From contig NZ_CALCZQ010000051.1 of assembly GCF_937903345.1 (NCBI RefSeq), positions 186,001 to 250,000 on the forward strand: DNA of 64,000 nucleotides. The letters are read 5' to 3'. The DNA comes from an uncultured Emticicia sp. (lineage in GTDB: Bacteria; Bacteroidota; Bacteroidia; Cytophagales; Spirosomataceae). A program made the position numbers and the translations under genes. Position 1 is the stretch's first letter; the number at the start of each line of letters is the position of its first letter. A model generated the notes under the pieces. It did no database searches, was not told the DNA's origin, and was given only the letters and a program-made list of their open reading frames with translations. This document shows positions 60,603-64,000 of the stretch, piece after piece.

Positions 60603-61541
60603 ATGAACCTCCAACAATTAGAATATATAGTAGCAGTTGATAAACACCGCCATTTTCAGCGAGCGGCCGATGAATGTTGCGTTACGCAAGCAACGTTGAG
60701 TATGATGATAAAAAAACTCGAAGAAGAATTGGAGGTGATTCTTTTTGATAGAAGCAAGCAACCCGTTGTACCGACTGAAACAGGTAAAGGGATTATTATG
60801 CAAGCAAAGGTGATTTTGAAGGAAACTGCCTACATAAAACAACTCGCCAATGATACCAAAGCTGAAGTGAAAGGGCAAATCAGAATTGGAATTATTCCGA
60901 CACTTGCACCGTATCTTTTGCCTTTGTTTTTGTATAACTTATTAAAAAATAACCCACAACTAAAAGTCAAAATTAGTGAACTAAACACCAATCAGATTGT
61001 TGAGCAATTGGAAAAAGACCATCTTGATGTGGGTATTTTGGCAACGCCTATCAATATTGAAGGCATGAAAGAATATCCGCTTTTTTATGAAAAATTGGTA
61101 GTTTTTGTATCAAATAAAGAAACTACGCTGAAGAAAAAGTTTATTTTGCCAGAAGAAATTGACGTAAATCGCCTTTGGTTGCTCGAAGAAGGACATTGTC
61201 TTCGTTCTCAAATGATGAATTTATGCGAATTGCGTAAGAAAAACACCGATTTTAGTAATCTTGAATACGAAGCTGGAAGCATAGAATCGCTACTTAAAAT
61301 CGTAGAAATGAATAATGGAATTACGGTTGTGCCAGAATTGGCTGTAATAAATTTCAGCGAAAAACAAAAAAAGCAAATACGAGAGTTTAAAGCTCCAGTC
61401 CCAGTGCGTGAAATAAGTTTGGTTACCTATCGTCATTTTGTGAAAACTAAACTGCTCGAAGTTTTGGCCGAAGAAATAAAAACTGGCGTTGAGGCTTTTC
61501 TTCCGCAACAAAATGGGAAGCATTTTGTGGTGGAGATATGA
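60603..61541 (+). CDS. oxyR: Hydrogen-peroxide-responsive regulator OxyR
   Basis: A 312-residue LysR-type regulator. The winged helix spans about 1-60 (QQLEYIVAVDKHRHFQRAA; CVTQATLSMMIKKLEEEL). The sensor domain has Cys199 in EEGHCLRSQ and Cys208 in MMNLCELR, the very positions of the redox-active cysteines of E. coli OxyR, so a peroxide-sensing disulfide switch is well supported. Targets are likely catalase, peroxidases and iron storage, none of which is adjacent. Confidence 0.95.
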   Translation: MNLQQLEYIVAVDKHRHFQRAADECCVTQATLSMMIKKLEEELEVILFDRSKQPVVPTETGKGIIMQAKVILKETAYIKQLANDTKAEVKGQIRIGIIPTLAPYLLPLFLYNLLKNNPQLKVKISELNTNQIVEQLEKDHLDVGILATPINIEGMKEYPLFYEKLVVFVSNKETTLKKKFILPEEIDVNRLWLLEEGHCLRSQMMNLCELRKKNTDFSNLEYEAGSIESLLKIVEMNNGITVVPELAVINFSEKQKKQIREFKAPVPVREISLVTYRHFVKTKLLEVLAEEIKTGVEAFLPQQNGKHFVVEI

Positions 61542-61615
61542 GAGATGCCCAAAAATGCTGATGTGGGTTGTCTGTGGTATGTTTTTTTTATATATTTGAT
61601 AAAAATTCAACGATT

Positions 61616-62242
61616 ATGGTAGCCGCAAAGAGCATCAAAGAAACTATTCTGGAGGAGTTGAAAACCAAAGAGATTGTCTGTATTCCTTCATCGGAAGAAG
61701 ATTATTTAGATTTGGCAAGTAAATTACCTTTTAAAGTAGAATACCACAACAGCGAAATAATTACAATGGGATTATCATCTTTTTGGCACGAAACCCTTGT
61801 TATGAACATAGGGACAATCTTAAATATCTTGTTTTCAGACAGCGACGAACACTACGTTTTGGGTAGTAACTCAGGTGTTCAGATTCCGAAATTTGAATGG
61901 GGGTATTATATGCCAGATGTTTTAGTAGTGAAAGGTGAACCAATTTTTAAGGCAAATTCTACGTCAATTATTACGAATCCTTATATAATCGTAGAGGTTT
62001 TATCAAAGGCAACCGAGGTTTTTGATATAACCGAAAAACTTCATGAGTATAAATCTTTACCGAGTTTAAAACAAATTATATTCGTAAGTCAAAAAGAGTT
62101 GGGAGTGATGAATTTTTTACGCTCCGAAAATCCAAATATTTGGCTTAATCAAGATTTTTATAATGATAATGATAGCATGCAGATTGATGGAAAAGAATTA
62201 GCAGTAAAAGATATTTATAAGAAAGTAAAATTTGAAAAATAA
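61616..62242 (+). CDS. Uma2 family endonuclease-like protein
   Basis: A 208-residue DUF820/Uma2 protein, a PD-(D/E)XK-like fold found in many copies in cyanobacteria and Bacteroidota. NSGVQIP, YYMPDVLVVK and NPYIIVEVLSKATEVFDITEKLHEY give the catalytic Asp, Glu and downstream Lys. The start is ATG 61616; the open frame extends 16 codons upstream. Biological role of these proteins is unsettled. It is followed by a clear terminator. Confidence 0.9.
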   Translation: MVAAKSIKETILEELKTKEIVCIPSSEEDYLDLASKLPFKVEYHNSEIITMGLSSFWHETLVMNIGTILNILFSDSDEHYVLGSNSGVQIPKFEWGYYMPDVLVVKGEPIFKANSTSIITNPYIIVEVLSKATEVFDITEKLHEYKSLPSLKQIIFVSQKELGVMNFLRSENPNIWLNQDFYNDNDSMQIDGKELAVKDIYKKVKFEK

Positions 62243-62308
62243 TGTTGGAAAAACTTCCGAGTTAGATATATATAACAAATACCGCGAATCTTGAGGTTCA
62301 TTCTTAAA

Positions 62309-62342
62309 AAAGGCTGCAAATTGATTTGCAGCCTTTCTTTCG
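62309..62342. terminator. Terminator between Uma2 and nrdB
   Basis: AAAGGCTGCAAA and TTTGCAGCCTTT form a perfect 12-bp stem with a 4-base loop and A/T tracts, placed between convergent genes. Confidence 0.88.
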
Positions 62343-62397
62343 TTTGTTCGATATGTAAAACCTTACTGCGAATTTGTAAATTTGCCATAGATTTAAA

Positions 62398-63384
62398 TCA
62401 AAATTCTTCATCCAACGAAAACGCCATATCACTCTTTTGTGACATAACGCCCGACTTTTGATATTCACCTACACGTTTTTCGAAGAAATTGGTTTTTCCT
62501 TGTAACGAAATCATATCCATAAAATCAAACGGATTGGTAGCGTTGTAAGTTTTGTCGAGTCCAAGAGATTCGAGCAAATGATCAGCTACGAATTCAATAT
62601 ATTGGCACATCAATTCCGAATTCATACCTATCAAAGAAACTGGCAAAGCATCAGTTACGAATTCTTTTTCAATTTCAACGGCATCGCGTACCAAATCATA
62701 TACTTTATCTGCAGGATATTTATTCTGAATGTACTGCGTATAAAGTAAACATGCAAAATCACGGTGCAAACCTTCATCACGAGAGATAAGCTCATTTGAG
62801 AACGTAAGTCCTGGCATCAAACCACGTTTTTTCATCCAAAATATTGAACAGAATGAACCTGAGAAGAAAATGCCTTCCACGACTGCAAATGCTAATAAAC
62901 GGTCGATAAAATTACCGTTATCAATCCATTTCAAAGCCCAATCGGCTTTTTTCTTCACGCATGGAATATGGTCAACAGCATTAAGCATTCGGTCACGCTC
63001 AACTGGGTCTTTAATATATGTATCAATCAGCAACGAGTATGTTTCAGAGTGTATATTTTCCATCATTATTTGAAAACCATAGAAACATTTTGCTTCGGCA
63101 AATTGAATTCGAGAGATGAAATTTACAGCCAAATTTTCATTTACGATACCATCAGAGGCAGCAAAGAAAGCAAGTACGTGCGAAATAAAATGGCGTTCAC
63201 CGTCATTTAATCTTGCCCAGTCTTGTAAATCTGGAGAAAGGTCAATCTCTTCGGCAGTCCAAAAAGATGCCTCATGTTTTTTATAATATTCCCAAATATC
63301 ATCGTGTTTGATAGGGAAAAGCACAAAACGAGTTTTGTCCTCAATAAGAAGTGGTTCAACTTGTAATAGTTCAGCGTCGGTCAT
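62398..63384 (-). CDS. nrdB: Ribonucleotide reductase small subunit, class Ia
   Basis: A 328-residue NrdB, which houses the diiron-tyrosyl radical that starts deoxyribonucleotide formation. The iron ligands and radical site are visible: Asp48 in TAEEIDLS, Glu109 and His112 in ENIHSE, and the radical Tyr116 four residues past that His. CFYGFQIM before it resembles eukaryotic R2 proteins. The C-terminal tail ends FSLDEEF, the peptide that docks on NrdA. The large-subunit gene is not in the window. CAAATATA at 63487-63494 is a plausible minus-strand -7 element. Confidence 0.97.
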   Translation of the reverse strand: MTDAELLQVEPLLIEDKTRFVLFPIKHDDIWEYYKKHEASFWTAEEIDLSPDLQDWARLNDGERHFISHVLAFFAASDGIVNENLAVNFISRIQFAEAKCFYGFQIMMENIHSETYSLLIDTYIKDPVERDRMLNAVDHIPCVKKKADWALKWIDNGNFIDRLLAFAVVEGIFFSGSFCSIFWMKKRGLMPGLTFSNELISRDEGLHRDFACLLYTQYIQNKYPADKVYDLVRDAVEIEKEFVTDALPVSLIGMNSELMCQYIEFVADHLLESLGLDKTYNATNPFDFMDMISLQGKTNFFEKRVGEYQKSGVMSQKSDMAFSLDEEF

Positions 63385-63599
63385 TGGAATTATAGTTTTG
63401 GAGTTTATTGAATTGGGTCGGCGGTACTCCGACTAGGTATTTATATTTTATTTTTAGGGACACTGCCAAATAGTAAAAATGTATGTCAAATATACTTAAA
63501 TAATTGTTTGTTAGCAATGAATGTTTTCGATAATTTCAAATATTTTGTAAAGACTTGATAGTCAAGATGCTTTCAAATAAAACTTTTGATAAGTTAAAT

Positions 63600-63632
63600 T
63601 TTGCAAATATTTTAAGAAAAACATTAACTTTA
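63600..63632 (+). promoter_or_regulatory. Candidate promoter of the serine hydrolase gene
   Basis: TTTG (63600-63603), 21 bases, then TAACTTTA (63625-63632): a good -33 with a -7 one base off TAnnTTTG. The start codon is 38 bases downstream. Confidence 0.5.
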
Positions 63633-63669
63633 CCCATCGCTAATTAGCAAAAATCTAAAACGTAAACTA

Positions 63670-64000
63670 ATGTTAAAAAAATCTCTCGTTGGCGTTTCGC
63701 TAACCGCCATATTATTAACCGGTACGCTATACCTCCCATTATTTGACCATGTCCGAAATTTTATGGCATGGGGAAAGCACTCTATTTTTGATTTTCGTAC
63801 CCACCCGACTCGTCATATTGAAAATGGGGATGCCCCACAGGTATGGCCACACGATTCGCTATATAATAAAGTTGAGCTTACAGATTCGCTATTGGCGAAG
63901 ATTGATTCTAACAATACCCATGCCTTTTTAGTAATTCAAAATGGTAAAATTCTTTACGAAAAATACTTTGATGGATACACAAAAGATAGCATTAGCGGTT
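63670..64000 (+). CDS. Serine hydrolase (class C beta-lactamase family), partial
   Basis: An open frame starts with ATG at 63670 and runs off the right edge. An N-terminal hydrophobic signal or anchor (LKKSLVGVSLTAILLTGTLYL) is followed by a region with HAFLVIQNGKILYEKYF, the typical strand before the SxxK helix of serine beta-lactamase-like hydrolases (penicillin-binding-protein fold). The catalytic Ser-x-x-Lys itself lies beyond the window. It may cut peptidoglycan peptides or esters; the substrate is unknown. Confidence 0.85.
   Translation, partial: MLKKSLVGVSLTAILLTGTLYLPLFDHVRNFMAWGKHSIFDFRTHPTRHIENGDAPQVWPHDSLYNKVELTDSLLAKIDSNNTHAFLVIQNGKILYEKYFDGYTKDSISG

Overview
The window is AT-rich bacterial chromosome from a member of the Bacteroidota, most likely order Cytophagales (Emticicia/Arcicella/Flectobacillus-like; genus is inference). 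The support is gliding lipoprotein GldH, a PorT-like type IX secretion protein beside ubiE, a PSP1/RicT-type protein directly upstream of gldH, a fused SerB-SerA serine enzyme, and -7 elements of the Bacteroidota type TAnnTTTG. I see no rRNA, tRNA, CRISPR array, intact insertion sequence or prophage. Most of the sequence is ordinary, densely packed housekeeping genes; the unusual material is at the left edge, in intergenic gaps and in a few odd proteins.

Layout. 1-1.9 kb: a nuclease-like gene read in one frame but cut by five stop codons, then a PIN-toxin module. 1.85-4.9 kb: a sugar epimerase/oxidoreductase operon with a divergent AraC regulator. 5.1-6.6 kb: a quinone-reductase/MaoC fusion. 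6.7-9.0 kb: prmC, a MoxR ATPase and a small secreted protein. 9.1-15.4 kb: ribD, proC, a TolC/HlyD export pair and gpsA. 15.4-15.8 kb: a decayed YefM/YoeB-like toxin-antitoxin pair. 15.9-21.3 kb: a leftward block of hflX, rnr, a TIGR01777 epimerase, a HIT protein and a small membrane protein. 21.3-27.1 kb: a possible small transcript, smpB, an OmpA-like lipoprotein, a phosphohexomutase and a GntR regulator. 27.2-33.8 kb: two tandem hydrolases, then MarR and a divergent EmrA/EmrB/TolC-type pump. 33.9-37.7 kb: SerB-SerA, yidD, porT, ubiE. 37.9-41.4 kb: a DNA alkyl-repair gene and two unfamiliar proteins, one a membrane protein with a duplicated Trp-His/Pro-His motif, one a secreted/membrane-anchored His-rich protein. 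41.6-47.8 kb: a CcmF/CcsA-type cytochrome c biogenesis protein, a 4-helix membrane protein, a metallopeptidase and a PQQ dehydrogenase with its own cytochrome c motif. 48.0-55.3 kb: purD, a RicT-like protein with a long Q/N/G/P-rich tail, gldH, a LON-N protein and an S9 peptidase. 55.5-64 kb: a nucleotide-sugar epimerase, kup, a PaaG-like crotonase, a flavin reductase, oxyR, a Uma2 protein, nrdB and the start of a serine hydrolase.

How the genes fit together. The porT/gldH genes point to a surface-gliding lifestyle with type IX secretion. hflX-rnr-smpB cluster around ribosome rescue and RNA turnover, although smpB is in a separate transcription unit. MarR with EmrA/EmrB/TolC is a self-contained efflux operon with a visible operator-like palindrome. 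The cytochrome c biogenesis gene, the PQQ/cytochrome c dehydrogenase and the unknown His-rich pair at 38.4-41.4 kb lie together and may share periplasmic redox or metal chemistry (inference). The best candidate for something undescribed is that 38.4-41.4 kb pair.
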